From Pseudomonadota bacterium (GTDB lineage Bacteria; Myxococcota_A; UBA9042; GCA-2863065): a stretch of 35,719 nt of DNA. Positions within the stretch are counted from its first letter, which is position 1. Each line of letters starts with the position of its first letter. This document shows positions 8,167 through 16,918 of the stretch, one piece after another. The notes beneath the pieces are model-generated. The model was not told the origin of the DNA. It ran no database searches and saw only the letters and a program-made list of their open reading frames with translations. The stretch is taken from contig SXOO01000027.1 of the NCBI GenBank assembly GCA_005776725.1, forward strand, positions 1 through 35,719. Direction: 5' to 3'. The position numbers and the translations under genes are program-made.

Positions 8167-8183
8167 GTCAAGCTCTCTTGACA
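8167..8183. promoter_or_regulatory. Small palindrome overlapping a TTGACA box
   Basis: GTCAAG-CTCT-CTTGAC (8167-8182) is a perfect six-base inverted repeat with a four-base loop. It overlaps TTGACA at 8178-8183, a match to a -35 box, in the 156-bp gap after hemA. No good -10 box is seen at 16-18 bases. It could be an operator or part of a weak terminator. GGGAGG at 8259-8264 is the ribosome site of the next gene. Confidence 0.3.
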
Positions 8184-8272
8184 CACTGGGTCAGCGTGAT
8201 CGCGCGACTGCGCTCCGGTCGGGCGCTGGCACGGGCCATGCTAAACCCTCCGATGACCGGGAGGTTCCGCAG

Positions 8273-9886
8273 ATGAGTCTTGTCCCACTCAGCCTGGTTT
8301 TGGCCCTTGCAGCCCCGCCGGAGTGCAGCGAGCAGCAGCCGCTGCCCACGGACCTCTTCCTGCGCCGCTTGTCCCTGGATCTCCGGGGCGAGCTGCCCAC
8401 CCTGGCCGAGTACGAGGCGGTCACGGGGCGCGATGCAGTGCCGGAGGAGACGATCGACGCCTGGCTCGGCTCCGACGAGTTCCGGGTGGCGATGCGCTGG
8501 TATCACGAGGGTCTGCTCTGGCCGAACGTGTCCAACGTGCAGCTCGGCAACGGCTCGAACGTGGTGAGCCCCGCGAAGGGCGGGACCATCTACGCGTTGA
8601 TCGGCAACCCGCGCCGTAAGAAGTACCGCCAGGGTCTAGGCACCGAGATCTGCGGCGACTACGCCCAGACCGAGTACGACTCGCAGGGGCGCCCGGTCGC
8701 CCAGACCGTCGTGGACCCCAACACCGGCACCTCATACCAGCAAGAGGGCTGGGTCCAGGTGGCCCCCTACTGGGCGCCGGACACGCTCATCAAGGTCTGC
8801 GCGTTCGATGCCCAAACAGCGCTCACAAACTTTGGCGACGCGTGCCCTCCGGACGCCCCCACGTTCGGGCCCAACGCCTGTGTTCGCTGCGACAGCCCCA
8901 CCGGGGCCAGCTCCGCCGCGTGCGGCTGCGGTGAGAACCTCCGCTGGTGCTACTCGCAGGACGTGTTCTTCGAAGTGCTCGACTCGATGCGCGAGTCGGT
9001 CCTGCGTCTGGCCGACGACGTGGCCACCGGCGCGGCGCCTTATTCGGCGCTGCTCCTGGGCACCAACCTCTGGGTCGATGGCCGCCTGGGCTTCTGGTAC
9101 GAGCACACCGCCAAGGTGTCCAACCTCCAGCGCACGTACAACGTGCCGGTCCCGAGCGACGGCGACCACTCGGGCTCGACCTACACAGACCCGAGCTGGC
9201 GCGCCGTGGCGCGTAGCGGGGTCCACGCCGGCGTGCTCACCCACCCGGCGTTCACGCTGCGCTTTCAGAGCAACCGGGGGCGCGCCAATCGCGCCCGCTC
9301 GGCCTTCACCAACCAGTACTTCGTGCCGCCCTCGGGTGAAGACACCGACTGCGACCCCACCACGGACGACCTCACCGAGCGTTGCACCTGCCGGGGCTGT
9401 CACCTCACGCTCGAGCCGCTCGCGGCGTACTACGCCGATGTGGCCGAGGCCGGCTCAGGCCTGCTCACGGACCGTGTCGCGTTCCCGATCTACGACGCCC
9501 AGTGCGACCCAGACGTCTCGCCCAAGATCACCCTCGACTGCTCACGCTTCTACGCGACCGAGGTCGACGCCCCGAAGCCCGGCACCCTCCGCGCGTATCA
9601 GTACGCCGACGACGCCACGTACTTCCACCAGCAGATCGCCACGAACGCGGCGAAGGGCCCACGCGGGCTGGCGGAGGAGCTCATCGCGTCCGGGGCTTTC
9701 CACGAGGCCACCGTGTCCAACGTGGCCACCTGGTTCCTCGGCCGCCCCCTCGTGCGCGACCCGTCCCGCGTGGACGACGAGTCGGCGCTCCACGCGGACT
9801 GGGTGGCCGCCTTCGCTGCCGACGAGGACTTCCCTGGCCTCGTGCGCCGCATCGTCACCAGCGACACGTACCGGAGGATCCGATGA
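8273..9886 (+). CDS. Exported DUF1549/DUF1588-like protein with a CxxCH haem-type motif
   Basis: A 537-residue protein with a short signal peptide (MSLVPLSLVLALAAPP). Residues about 25-50 (LFLRRLSLDLRGELPTLAEY) resemble the start of DUF1549. The segment GVHAGVLTHPAF near residues 320-330, the CRGCHLTLEPLAAY around 373-386 and the C-terminal ATWFLGRPL resemble DUF1592/DUF1588 proteins of Planctomycetes and Myxococcota. CRGCH (373-377) is a c-type haem consensus, so single-haem attachment is possible. The function of these families is not established; several are thought to be cytochrome-like. A Cys-rich insert lies near 203-223. The ATG is supported by GGGAGG eight bases upstream. Its TGA overlaps an ATG for the next frame as ATGA, so this is the first gene of a three-gene operon. 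Confidence 0.78.
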   Translation: MSLVPLSLVLALAAPPECSEQQPLPTDLFLRRLSLDLRGELPTLAEYEAVTGRDAVPEETIDAWLGSDEFRVAMRWYHEGLLWPNVSNVQLGNGSNVVSPAKGGTIYALIGNPRRKKYRQGLGTEICGDYAQTEYDSQGRPVAQTVVDPNTGTSYQQEGWVQVAPYWAPDTLIKVCAFDAQTALTNFGDACPPDAPTFGPNACVRCDSPTGASSAACGCGENLRWCYSQDVFFEVLDSMRESVLRLADDVATGAAPYSALLLGTNLWVDGRLGFWYEHTAKVSNLQRTYNVPVPSDGDHSGSTYTDPSWRAVARSGVHAGVLTHPAFTLRFQSNRGRANRARSAFTNQYFVPPSGEDTDCDPTTDDLTERCTCRGCHLTLEPLAAYYADVAEAGSGLLTDRVAFPIYDAQCDPDVSPKITLDCSRFYATEVDAPKPGTLRAYQYADDATYFHQQIATNAAKGPRGLAEELIASGAFHEATVSNVATWFLGRPLVRDPSRVDDESALHADWVAAFAADEDFPGLVRRIVTSDTYRRIR

Positions 9887-9945
9887 GCCGCGATCTCGAT
9901 ACCACCTGCTGCATCGTAGCGCGCGACACCACCCGGGGGCACTCG

Positions 9946-10677
9946 ATGAAGCTCATCACGGTAATCACCGCCTGCCTCGTCGCGTGCGGCGAGACCACGG
10001 ATCCCGTCCCCGTCGAGGCGGACGACGCCTCGGCAGAGTCCACGAGCCCGGAGGCGACCCCCGGCCCCGCAGCGGACATCTCCACGGCCGATGGGAGCGA
10101 CGTGGGCGACGCGGCCGAAGAGTTGCCGGACGCCGGCGAGCCAACGGACGACACGGGGGAACACCCTGACGTGGGATCCGCGCCGCTCAGCCCCGCGGTC
10201 CGCCGACTGAGCGTGGACACGCTGGCGCGAAGCCTGCCCCGCGTGATGGGAGACGACGCCCAGGGGCAGCCGATCACCTGGCGGATGCAGAGCGTGGCGG
10301 GAGGGATCGAGGCCCTCTCGGAGGACGGCCTCGCCGCTACGCTCGGGAAGGCGGACTACATCCAGACGACCGTGGAGGACCGCACGGTCTCGGCGCTGTA
10401 CGTGAAGTTCATGGACGACATGGCGCGCGACGTGTGCGAGCGCCGACTGGTGGCGGACGCCATCGTGGACTCTCCGGTGCTGGTCGTGGAGGGCGATGAC
10501 GCCACCATTCGGGCCCACCTCCGCACGCTTCTCCTGCGGTTCCACGGCGACCGGCGTGATCCCACCGACCCGGTCGACGACCTCAACGCCGTCTACACAG
10601 CCGCGGGCACGGGCGTTGATGGCTGGCGCGCGGTGTGCGTGGCGCTGCTCACCTCACCGGCGTTCCACCTCTACTGA
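9946..10677 (+). CDS. Lipoprotein of the DUF1501 operon
   Basis: A 243-residue protein. I prefer the ATG at 9946 because it gives MKLITVITACLVAC, with a lipobox LVAC and Cys14. An in-frame ATG at 9883 overlaps the stop of the previous gene and has GGAGG at 9873-9877, so ribosomes may enter there; a 21-residue extension before the signal would then result. Residues about 15-80 are an acidic Asp/Ala/Glu/Pro linker. The remainder (RRLSVDTLARSLP, ADYIQTTVEDRTVSA, FMDDMARDVC, LLTSPAFHLY) looks like a shortened relative of the DUF1592-type helical domains in the preceding gene. There is no CxxCH. The ending LLTSPAFHLY resembles the usual end of such proteins. The role is unknown. It is probably a partner of the flanking gene products. 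Confidence 0.72.
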   Translation: MKLITVITACLVACGETTDPVPVEADDASAESTSPEATPGPAADISTADGSDVGDAAEELPDAGEPTDDTGEHPDVGSAPLSPAVRRLSVDTLARSLPRVMGDDAQGQPITWRMQSVAGGIEALSEDGLAATLGKADYIQTTVEDRTVSALYVKFMDDMARDVCERRLVADAIVDSPVLVVEGDDATIRAHLRTLLLRFHGDRRDPTDPVDDLNAVYTAAGTGVDGWRAVCVALLTSPAFHLY

Positions 10678-10741
10678 CCCTTGTCCGACTGGGCACTGCC
10701 CCACCTGCGAGGCGCCACCCGCGCCCAGCGAAGGAGCGACC

Positions 10742-12133
10742 ATGAACCTCACACGACGCGCATGGCTGAAGGGCCTCGGCCTTCTGGGGCTGGGCAGCAC
10801 GATGGGCGGCCTCGAGCGCGCCCTGGCCGCCACGGGCGGACCCGGCAGCCCGCTGCTCATCCACTGCACCTTCGACGGCGGCTGGGACCAGCTGATGGCG
10901 CTCGACCCTCGGGACGCTACCCAATACGGCCCGGAGTCGGTGATCCACCCGGCGTACGACCTGCTCGCAGACGCCGACACTCAGGCCATGCTCGCTGCAA
11001 CCGGGGGAACGGGGATCATCCGCCCCGCTGGCTCGGCCATCGCGTTCGGCCCGGCGATGGGCGCGCTGACCCAGCACTACGGGCGCCTCTGCGTGATCCG
11101 CGGCATGACCATGGAGACGGTCACCCACGACGTGGGCCGCCGCTACTTCCTCACCGGGAAGTTCCCGCAGGGCCTCGCCGCCAACGGCAGCGCGCTCGGC
11201 ACGGTGGTCGCAGCCGCTGTTGGCGACGAGCGCCCCGTGCCCAACCTGGTCGTGGCGGGCGAGAGCTATAACGCCGGCCTGCCGCTCTTCGCCTCGGGGC
11301 TCTCGGTCCGGAGATCGGCGGACCTCCTCTCCGTGCTCTCCCGGCTGGGCGCGCCGCTCCCGGACGCCTCGCAGCAGGCGGTGGACGCGTGGCACACGGC
11401 CGAGAAGTGCTCTGACCGGCTGTACGACGGCGAGGGAGCCGTCACCGCGTGGGCAGACGCACGGGACCGCGCCGCGGTGCTGGCGTCTGGACAGCTGGGC
11501 TCGCACTTCCAGTTCACGAAGGCGCCCAGCGCCGAGATCCAGGCGCTCTACTCGGCGTTCGGCGTCGACACCTCGAGTAACCAGGCGTTGACCGGCGACC
11601 TGGGCGGCGCCAAGGGCTTCGCCATGATCGCCGCCCAGGCGATCACCCAGGGCGTGGCGCAGTGTGTCTCCATCCCGCTGGTCTCATCCCTGATCGACGA
11701 CCACGACGACAACTGGACCACCGGCCACGCGCCGGCGCTGCGGGCAGGCTTCGACGCGCTCGCGAGCCTCGTGAAGGTGCTCGAGACCACCAAAGACGAG
11801 TCGGGCGTGGCATACATCGAACGCACTCTGATCCTGGTGACCAGCGACTTCGCCCGGACCCCTCGGCTCAACGCGCGTGGAGGTCGCGACCACCACCTCG
11901 CCTCGTCGTGTCTGCTCCTCGGCCGAGGCATCGCCGGTAACCGGGTGATCGGTGCCACGCGGGACGACAACTTCGGTGAGCAGCCGGTGGACCCGGAGAC
12001 CGGCCTCGTCGCGGAGGGCGGCGTGCTGGTCCGCCCCGCCGATGTCCACGCGACGCTCCTCACTGCGCTCGGCCTTGGCACCGACTCGGTGTCGAACCAG
12101 AACCCCACCGTACTCCAGGCTGCGCTCGCCTAG
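10742..12133 (+). CDS. Tat-exported DUF1501 protein
   Basis: A 463-residue protein starting at the ATG at 10742, with AAGGAG at 10731-10736. The N-terminus carries a twin-arginine signal (TRRAWLKG, hydrophobic core, ERALAA), which implies export in folded form. The mature part has the DUF1501 pattern: an early FDGGWDQLMALDP, HDVGRRYFLTGKF in the middle, and VTSDFARTPRLNARGGRDHH near residues 365-385, followed by GIAGNRVIGAT. The DUF1501 family is distantly related to the alkaline phosphatase/sulfatase superfamily, but its substrate is not known. In Planctomycetes these genes sit beside DUF1549 genes, the same pairing as here. It is the last gene of the operon and is followed by hairpins before a convergent gene. 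Confidence 0.88.
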   Translation: MNLTRRAWLKGLGLLGLGSTMGGLERALAATGGPGSPLLIHCTFDGGWDQLMALDPRDATQYGPESVIHPAYDLLADADTQAMLAATGGTGIIRPAGSAIAFGPAMGALTQHYGRLCVIRGMTMETVTHDVGRRYFLTGKFPQGLAANGSALGTVVAAAVGDERPVPNLVVAGESYNAGLPLFASGLSVRRSADLLSVLSRLGAPLPDASQQAVDAWHTAEKCSDRLYDGEGAVTAWADARDRAAVLASGQLGSHFQFTKAPSAEIQALYSAFGVDTSSNQALTGDLGGAKGFAMIAAQAITQGVAQCVSIPLVSSLIDDHDDNWTTGHAPALRAGFDALASLVKVLETTKDESGVAYIERTLILVTSDFARTPRLNARGGRDHHLASSCLLLGRGIAGNRVIGATRDDNFGEQPVDPETGLVAEGGVLVRPADVHATLLTALGLGTDSVSNQNPTVLQAALA

Positions 12134-12150
12134 GGCCTACCGCTACGCTG

Positions 12151-12290
12151 AATTCACGCTGGGGCCGGGGCAGCAGAGCTCCCCGGCCCGGGTTCACCTC
12201 CGCGCTCCGGTGAAATTCACGCTGGGGCCGGGGCAGCAGAGCTCCCCGGCCCGGGTTCACCTCCGCGCTCCCGCGCTCCGGTGAAATTCC
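12151..12290. repeat. Two 63-bp direct repeats, each with a GC hairpin, plus a partial third
   Basis: Unit 1 is 12151-12213 and unit 2 is 12214-12276. Both begin AATTCACGCTGGGGCCGGGG and end in CTCCGCGCTCC-type sequence. After a further CGCGCTCC the start of a third unit (GTGAAATTCC) is seen at 12281-12290. The array fills the gap between two convergent genes. Confidence 0.88.
12162..12252. terminator. Paired strong hairpins between convergent genes
   Basis: Each 63-bp unit contains GGGCCGGGG and CCCCGGCCC separated by ten bases (12162-12170 with 12181-12189; 12225-12233 with 12244-12252). Both could stop transcription from either side. No U-tract follows, so intrinsic termination is not certain, and they may act as blockers or RNA-stabilising ends. 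Confidence 0.5.
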
Positions 12291-12306
12291 CAGCGCGTCG
12301 CCTGAG

Positions 12307-13593
12307 CTAGAGCGAAGACTCGGCTTCGTAGAGCAGCGACTCGATCGTATAGAGCGCCCAGCTCTCTTCGGTCTCCGGCGCGTCGATGTTGGCGAGCACG
12401 ATCACCCCCACGCCGTCCGAGGGCCGGAAGAAGAGCGTGGTTGCGGTCCCGTCGTCTCCGCCCTCGTGGCCCCAGTAGAGGTCTTCGCCGTCGTCGTACC
12501 GGTACCAGGCGAGGCCCTGGCCGGGCTCCAACTCAGGCACGAGGTCGGTCAACATCTCGTCCACCGCCCACTCTGGCAGCACGCTGGTGCCTTCGAAGAC
12601 GCCCTTGCCGATCATCATGCGGAGCAGCCGGGACAGGTCCGACACGCTCGAACGCAGCGCCCCGTTCGGGTAGTCCGGGAAGCCGTAGTGGCCGTAGGTC
12701 TCGTAGGCCCCGTCCACATACGCGTAGGGCAGCGCGAGCGGGACCCCTTCGAGGTCGGCGAGGTGCCAGCTGGTGTGGCTCATGCCCAGCGGGGCGAACA
12801 AGCGCTCCTCGCACATGACGTCGAAGGGGACGCCGGTAGCGCTCTCCACCACGTACGCGGCGAGGGCCGAGCCGATGTTCGAGTACTCGTAGGCCGTGCC
12901 CGGCGCGGCGCCGGTGAAGGAGGCTTCGGCATCGTAGTACTCGCCGGTGGCCGCGAGCAGGTTCTCGAGCACGGCGCCGAGGGCGATCTCCGAGTCCCCG
13001 TCCACGTACAGCTCCGCCAGCTTGTCCCAGTGATCAGAGATCCCCGAGGTGTGCGTGAGCAACATGCGCGTGGTGATCACGGCGTCATCGAAGCCAGGCG
13101 CTTTGATCGCGAACGGCAAGATGGAGTTGATGTCTGCGTCCAGGTCGAGGAGGCCGTCGTCCACGGCCAGCAGCGCGGCCATGGGGATCACGGTCTTCGA
13201 CACGGACGCAAGGATGAAGGCGGTGTCCGGCGTGACGGCGATCTGCTCGTCTACGTCCGCCAGCCCGTAGCCACCGAGGTGGAGCACCTCCTCGCCCCGA
13301 ACCAGCGCCACGGCCACTCCGGGGATGTTCTCGGCCTCCATCGCCTCCAGGATCGCCTCGGCCAGCGGGCTCGGCGGTGGCTCGGTCGTGTCTTCCGTGA
13401 CGGCTGTATCGGGCTCCACCTGGACGTCGGGGTCCACCGGCACGTCGGCCGTGGCGTCGGCCGCGGAACCGTCTGCCGGGGCGGTGACGTCAGCTCCAGG
13501 GGAGCCGTCGGCGGTATCGTCCGAGCGGACGGAGCTCTCGCCTGCGGAGCAAGCGGCCAGACAGACGAGGAGGGTCGAGGTGAGTACGCGCAT
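12307..13593 (-). CDS. Class C beta-lactamase-like serine hydrolase lipoprotein
   Basis: A 428-residue protein. The ATG at 13593 gives MRVLTSTLLVCLAAC (lipid site Cys15); the frame runs 20 codons further upstream without a signal-like sequence. Residues about 16-75 are a linker rich in Asp, Ala, Val and Pro. The Beta-lactamase/Transpeptidase-like fold covers about 76-428. The nucleophile motif SVSK is at 130-133, YSN at 237-239, and HEGG at 376-379 sits where the third KTG/HxG box belongs. LLTHTSGISDHW is also typical. Relatives include esterases, D-aminopeptidases and PBP4*-type proteins, so resistance to beta-lactams should not be assumed. It stands alone, convergent to the DUF1501 operon and divergent from the lamin-tail gene. 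Confidence 0.9.
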   Translation of the reverse strand: MRVLTSTLLVCLAACSAGESSVRSDDTADGSPGADVTAPADGSAADATADVPVDPDVQVEPDTAVTEDTTEPPPSPLAEAILEAMEAENIPGVAVALVRGEEVLHLGGYGLADVDEQIAVTPDTAFILASVSKTVIPMAALLAVDDGLLDLDADINSILPFAIKAPGFDDAVITTRMLLTHTSGISDHWDKLAELYVDGDSEIALGAVLENLLAATGEYYDAEASFTGAAPGTAYEYSNIGSALAAYVVESATGVPFDVMCEERLFAPLGMSHTSWHLADLEGVPLALPYAYVDGAYETYGHYGFPDYPNGALRSSVSDLSRLLRMMIGKGVFEGTSVLPEWAVDEMLTDLVPELEPGQGLAWYRYDDGEDLYWGHEGGDDGTATTLFFRPSDGVGVIVLANIDAPETEESWALYTIESLLYEAESSL

Positions 13594-13603
13594 TGCGACG
13601 AGG

Positions 13604-13631
13604 CTATTACGGTCTCGGGAGCCCCCGTCAA
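13604..13631 (-). promoter_or_regulatory. Possible promoter of the beta-lactamase-like gene
   Basis: On the minus strand TTGACG (13626-13631) and TAATAG (13604-13609) are separated by 16 bases and end ten bases before the ATG. The -35 is a good match and the -10 is weak. If real, the transcript would have almost no leader, in line with the lack of a ribosome site. Confidence 0.3.
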
Positions 13632-13805
13632 CTCGACCGGGCACTTTGGGCACTTTGGCGGCAGCGGCTCGGACGCGACGCTCAGTCCCGGACGCGCCGG
13701 CTCCGCGCTAGCCGCTGGATCCAGGCGGCGACGGGGTGAACGGTCACCAGCCAGCACGGCCCGCTTCTTGCCCTCGGCGCGCGTGACCCCAGCACTGGAG
13801 CCCCC

Positions 13806-16800
13806 ATGCGCCGCATCGTCCTCGCCGCTACCGTCCTCACCGCCTGCTCTGCCGACGACCTCCGCGCCCCCGAGTCGCGAGCCGTCGTGCGGGGCGCGCT
13901 CGGGACGGTGGTCATCAACGAGTTCGCCGCCGGCACCACCGGCTTCATCGAGCTCTACAACAGCGGCAGCTCTGGGGTCGACGTGAGCGGCTGGCAGGTC
14001 GACGACGTCGCCAGCGCCGGCAAGGCCCCGAAGGCGCTCCCGAGTGGCACCGTCATCCCGGCCAAGGGCTTCCTCTCGGTCCTGTACGGCGGCGTCAACA
14101 CCGCCTCGGTCGACGAGGTTCGCCTCCTCGACGCCTCGGGTAACGAGCTCGAGGCCCGCAGCAACGGCTGGAACGGCGAGTCCTTGGCCAACCGCTGCTT
14201 CGGCCGCTCGCCGAACGGTGGCGCCTGGGCCGCGACCGAGCTCCTCTGCTCGCCGGGCAAGTCCAACGCCAGCTCGGCGGGCGGGGCCGACGCTGACGTG
14301 ATCGTCAACGAGTTCTCCGCCGGCACGGCCGGTTGGATCGAGCTCTACAATGCGGGCGTGGTCCCCGCCGACCTCTCCGGCTGGTCCGTCGACGACAAAG
14401 AGGGCGGCACGGCGCCGAAGAAGCTCACCGCCGGGACCGTCGTGGGGCCGCACGGGTTCCTGCTGGTGCCCTACGGCGGGATCAACACGGCGTCCGTGGA
14501 CGAGGTCCGCGTGCTCGACGCCAGCGGCGCCGTGAAGGACGCGATCTCGAACGGCTACTCGGGCCAGAGCCTCGGCGGCAAGTGCTTCGGTCGCTTCCCG
14601 GACGGCGGCGCGGTGGGCTCCGAGGCCGCGGCGTGCTCGGGTGGGGCGTCCAACGCAGACGGCGGCTCCCCTTCGGGCGCGGCTCCGCTCGTCATCAACG
14701 AGCTACGCGCCGGCGCCTCCGGCTTCATCGAGATCTACAACGCCGGGACCTCGGACGTCTCCCTCGAGGGCTGGAGCATCGACGATGTCGCCGGCGCCGG
14801 GGCCGCCCCGAAGAAGCTCGCTGCCACGATACTCATGCCGAAGGCCCTCGCCTGGTTCAGCTACTCCGGCATCAACTCGGCCTCGGCCGACGAAGCGCGG
14901 CTCGTCTCCCCGGGCGGCGTCGTGGCCGACAGCCACCCCAACGGCTGGACCGGAGCGTCCATCGCCTCGGTGTGCTTCGGTCGCTCCTCTGACGGCGGGC
15001 CCTGGCAGAGCGCGGCCCGCCCGTGCACCCCCGGCGCCGCGAACGCCCCGGGCGCCTCGGTGATCAATGCGCGGATCAACGAGTTCGCGCCGGGCGACGG
15101 CGGCTTCGTCGAGCTGATCAACATCGGGGTCTCGGACGCCGATCTCTCGGGCTGGGCCATCGACGACGCGGCCGGCGGCGGGGCGCCCGCCACTCTCCCC
15201 AACGGCTTCGTCCTGGCCCCCGGCGCCGTCAGCTACTGGAGCCTCGGCACCATCAGCGCGACCTCGGCCGACCAGGTCCGCCTCCTCGATCCCTCGGGCA
15301 AGGTGATCGACCAGCGGAAGAACTACGTGGGCGAGGATCCGTGCCCGGGCACGTGCTACGGACGCATCCCCGACGGCGGGGACTGGGCGCCTTATTCGAT
15401 TCTCTGCTCCGGCGGGTCCCACAACGGCTCTGCGCCCCACACGCCCTGCCTCCCTGGGACGGCGTGCGACGACAACACCTCGTGTACTGCGGGCTCCGTC
15501 TGCTCCTCGAGCTGCGTCTGTGGCGCCCCCGTCACCTGCGACGACGGCAACCCGTGCACCGTCGACACCTGCGGCGACGGCGCCCCGGCCTGCCTCGCGC
15601 TGGAGGGCCAGAGCGGAGTGTCCTGTGGGACGGGCTTCACCTGCGACGGGGGGGAGTGTCGCAGCGCCACCGTGGGGCCGCGCCTCATCATCAACGAGAT
15701 CTCGGCAGGGCCGGACGGCTGGGTCGAGCTCGCCAACGTGGGCAAGAAGCACGCCTACCTCGCGCGTTACTTGTTGTCTTCCTCAGGGGGTGGCGCCGCC
15801 GTCACGAGCGGCCCCGCCGGGATCACCGCGAGCCTCGCGCCCGGAGCGCGGCTGGTCGTCCCCTACCACGCTCTCGCTGCGAACAAGCTCGACGCGCTCT
15901 TGCTCCATCGAGACAACGAGGTTGTGGAGACCGTCTCGAACTACTGGTCGCAGGGCAGCACATTGGGTCTGTGCTTCGCGCGCCGTCCTGACCTCACCGG
16001 CACGTTCGCCGGCACGTCGGTGGCGTGCACCAAGGGAGCCAGCAACGGCGGCGCGCTCACCGTGTGTGCCGTGGGCGGTGCGTGCGACGACGGCAACGCG
16101 TGCACCACCGGCGAGAAGTTCACGTCCACGTGCGCGTGCCAGGGCGGCACCACGAAGGACTGCGAGGACGGAGACGTCTGCACGTCAGACGCCTGCGACC
16201 CCGACCACGGATGCAGCCAGGTCCCCGAGATCAACTTCTCGTCCTGCGCGACCGGGAAGGTGTGTATCGCGGGTGTGTGCAAGGCCGAGCCGGCGTGCTC
16301 GGCCCCCGGCGGCACCTACAAGGGCGTGGCGTTCACCAAGACCGAAGAGTGCACGGCCCTCTCGTTCATGAACAAGGCGCGGTACAGCCAGATGAACTCG
16401 CTCCCTGCCTTCGCGCGCAACCAGATCTACGACTGCGATCCCGTCTCCAAGAGCTGCGCCGCGTTCCGCACTTCGCGTTGGTCCACCGTGGCCGAGCTCC
16501 TCACGATCTCGAATACCAGCCCGGTCGGGACCACCTCGCTGAACGCGCTCAAGACCGCCAGCAAGGGTTTCGTGGCCAGCGGCAGCTGGTACGACACCGT
16601 GGCGAACACCTGGACCAACCGGACAACGCTGGACGGCAGCTTCATCGGGCTGGAGAGCGTGTTCGTGCAGAGCATGGTGGGCAACAGCTGCGCGATCATT
16701 CGCGACGCCCCCGGCGCCACGAACTCGCTCACGATGTGCGCGCAGCTCTGCTACTCAGACGGGCCTTGCGCTAGCATTCCGGCGCTTGGCTCCACGGTCT

Positions 16801-16898
16801 CGGTGCGAGGACGCCTCGTGCTGGCCGCTGACTTCTCGGGCGGCCCACGCTGGATCCTCACGGCCGCCACGACGGGGAAGCCGAACCCCAGCTTCTGA
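13806..16898 (+). CDS. Lipoprotein with five lamin-tail domains and Cys-rich modules
   Basis: A 1030-residue protein. The ATG at 13806 has GGAG five bases upstream and gives MRRIVLAATVLTAC (lipid site Cys14). Five lamin-tail-like Ig domains begin with [VLI][VI][IR][VI]NE[FLI] near residues 35, 163, 295, 421 and 627. They continue G[FW][IV]EL.N.G, then L.GW..DD in the first four, and end in a CFGR.P.GG-type segment with ACT.G.[AS]N. Two Cys-rich modules (about 546-620 and 755-840) contain CDDGN.C repeats like those in myxobacterial surface proteins. The last 190 residues include VSVRGRLV and an FMNKARYSQMN segment and look like a separate beta domain. Lamin-tail domains in bacteria occur in secreted proteins, sometimes with nucleases; no nuclease motif is seen. 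It is probably an adhesive surface protein. Confidence 0.85.
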   Translation: MRRIVLAATVLTACSADDLRAPESRAVVRGALGTVVINEFAAGTTGFIELYNSGSSGVDVSGWQVDDVASAGKAPKALPSGTVIPAKGFLSVLYGGVNTASVDEVRLLDASGNELEARSNGWNGESLANRCFGRSPNGGAWAATELLCSPGKSNASSAGGADADVIVNEFSAGTAGWIELYNAGVVPADLSGWSVDDKEGGTAPKKLTAGTVVGPHGFLLVPYGGINTASVDEVRVLDASGAVKDAISNGYSGQSLGGKCFGRFPDGGAVGSEAAACSGGASNADGGSPSGAAPLVINELRAGASGFIEIYNAGTSDVSLEGWSIDDVAGAGAAPKKLAATILMPKALAWFSYSGINSASADEARLVSPGGVVADSHPNGWTGASIASVCFGRSSDGGPWQSAARPCTPGAANAPGASVINARINEFAPGDGGFVELINIGVSDADLSGWAIDDAAGGGAPATLPNGFVLAPGAVSYWSLGTISATSADQVRLLDPSGKVIDQRKNYVGEDPCPGTCYGRIPDGGDWAPYSILCSGGSHNGSAPHTPCLPGTACDDNTSCTAGSVCSSSCVCGAPVTCDDGNPCTVDTCGDGAPACLALEGQSGVSCGTGFTCDGGECRSATVGPRLIINEISAGPDGWVELANVGKKHAYLARYLLSSSGGGAAVTSGPAGITASLAPGARLVVPYHALAANKLDALLLHRDNEVVETVSNYWSQGSTLGLCFARRPDLTGTFAGTSVACTKGASNGGALTVCAVGGACDDGNACTTGEKFTSTCACQGGTTKDCEDGDVCTSDACDPDHGCSQVPEINFSSCATGKVCIAGVCKAEPACSAPGGTYKGVAFTKTEECTALSFMNKARYSQMNSLPAFARNQIYDCDPVSKSCAAFRTSRWSTVAELLTISNTSPVGTTSLNALKTASKGFVASGSWYDTVANTWTNRTTLDGSFIGLESVFVQSMVGNSCAIIRDAPGATNSLTMCAQLCYSDGPCASIPALGSTVSVRGRLVLAADFSGGPRWILTAATTGKPNPSF

Positions 16899-16918
16899 GG
16901 CGTGGCGCCGGGCGGGTC

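Noticed and set aside
12307..13593. Antibiotic-resistance beta-lactamase
   Set aside because: The motifs fit the broad serine hydrolase/class C-like family, which includes many esterases and peptidases. Nothing shows beta-lactam activity.
13251..14453. 400-codon minus-strand frame spanning the start of the lamin-tail gene
   Set aside because: It overlaps two well-supported genes in the wrong frame and has no domain or start signal.
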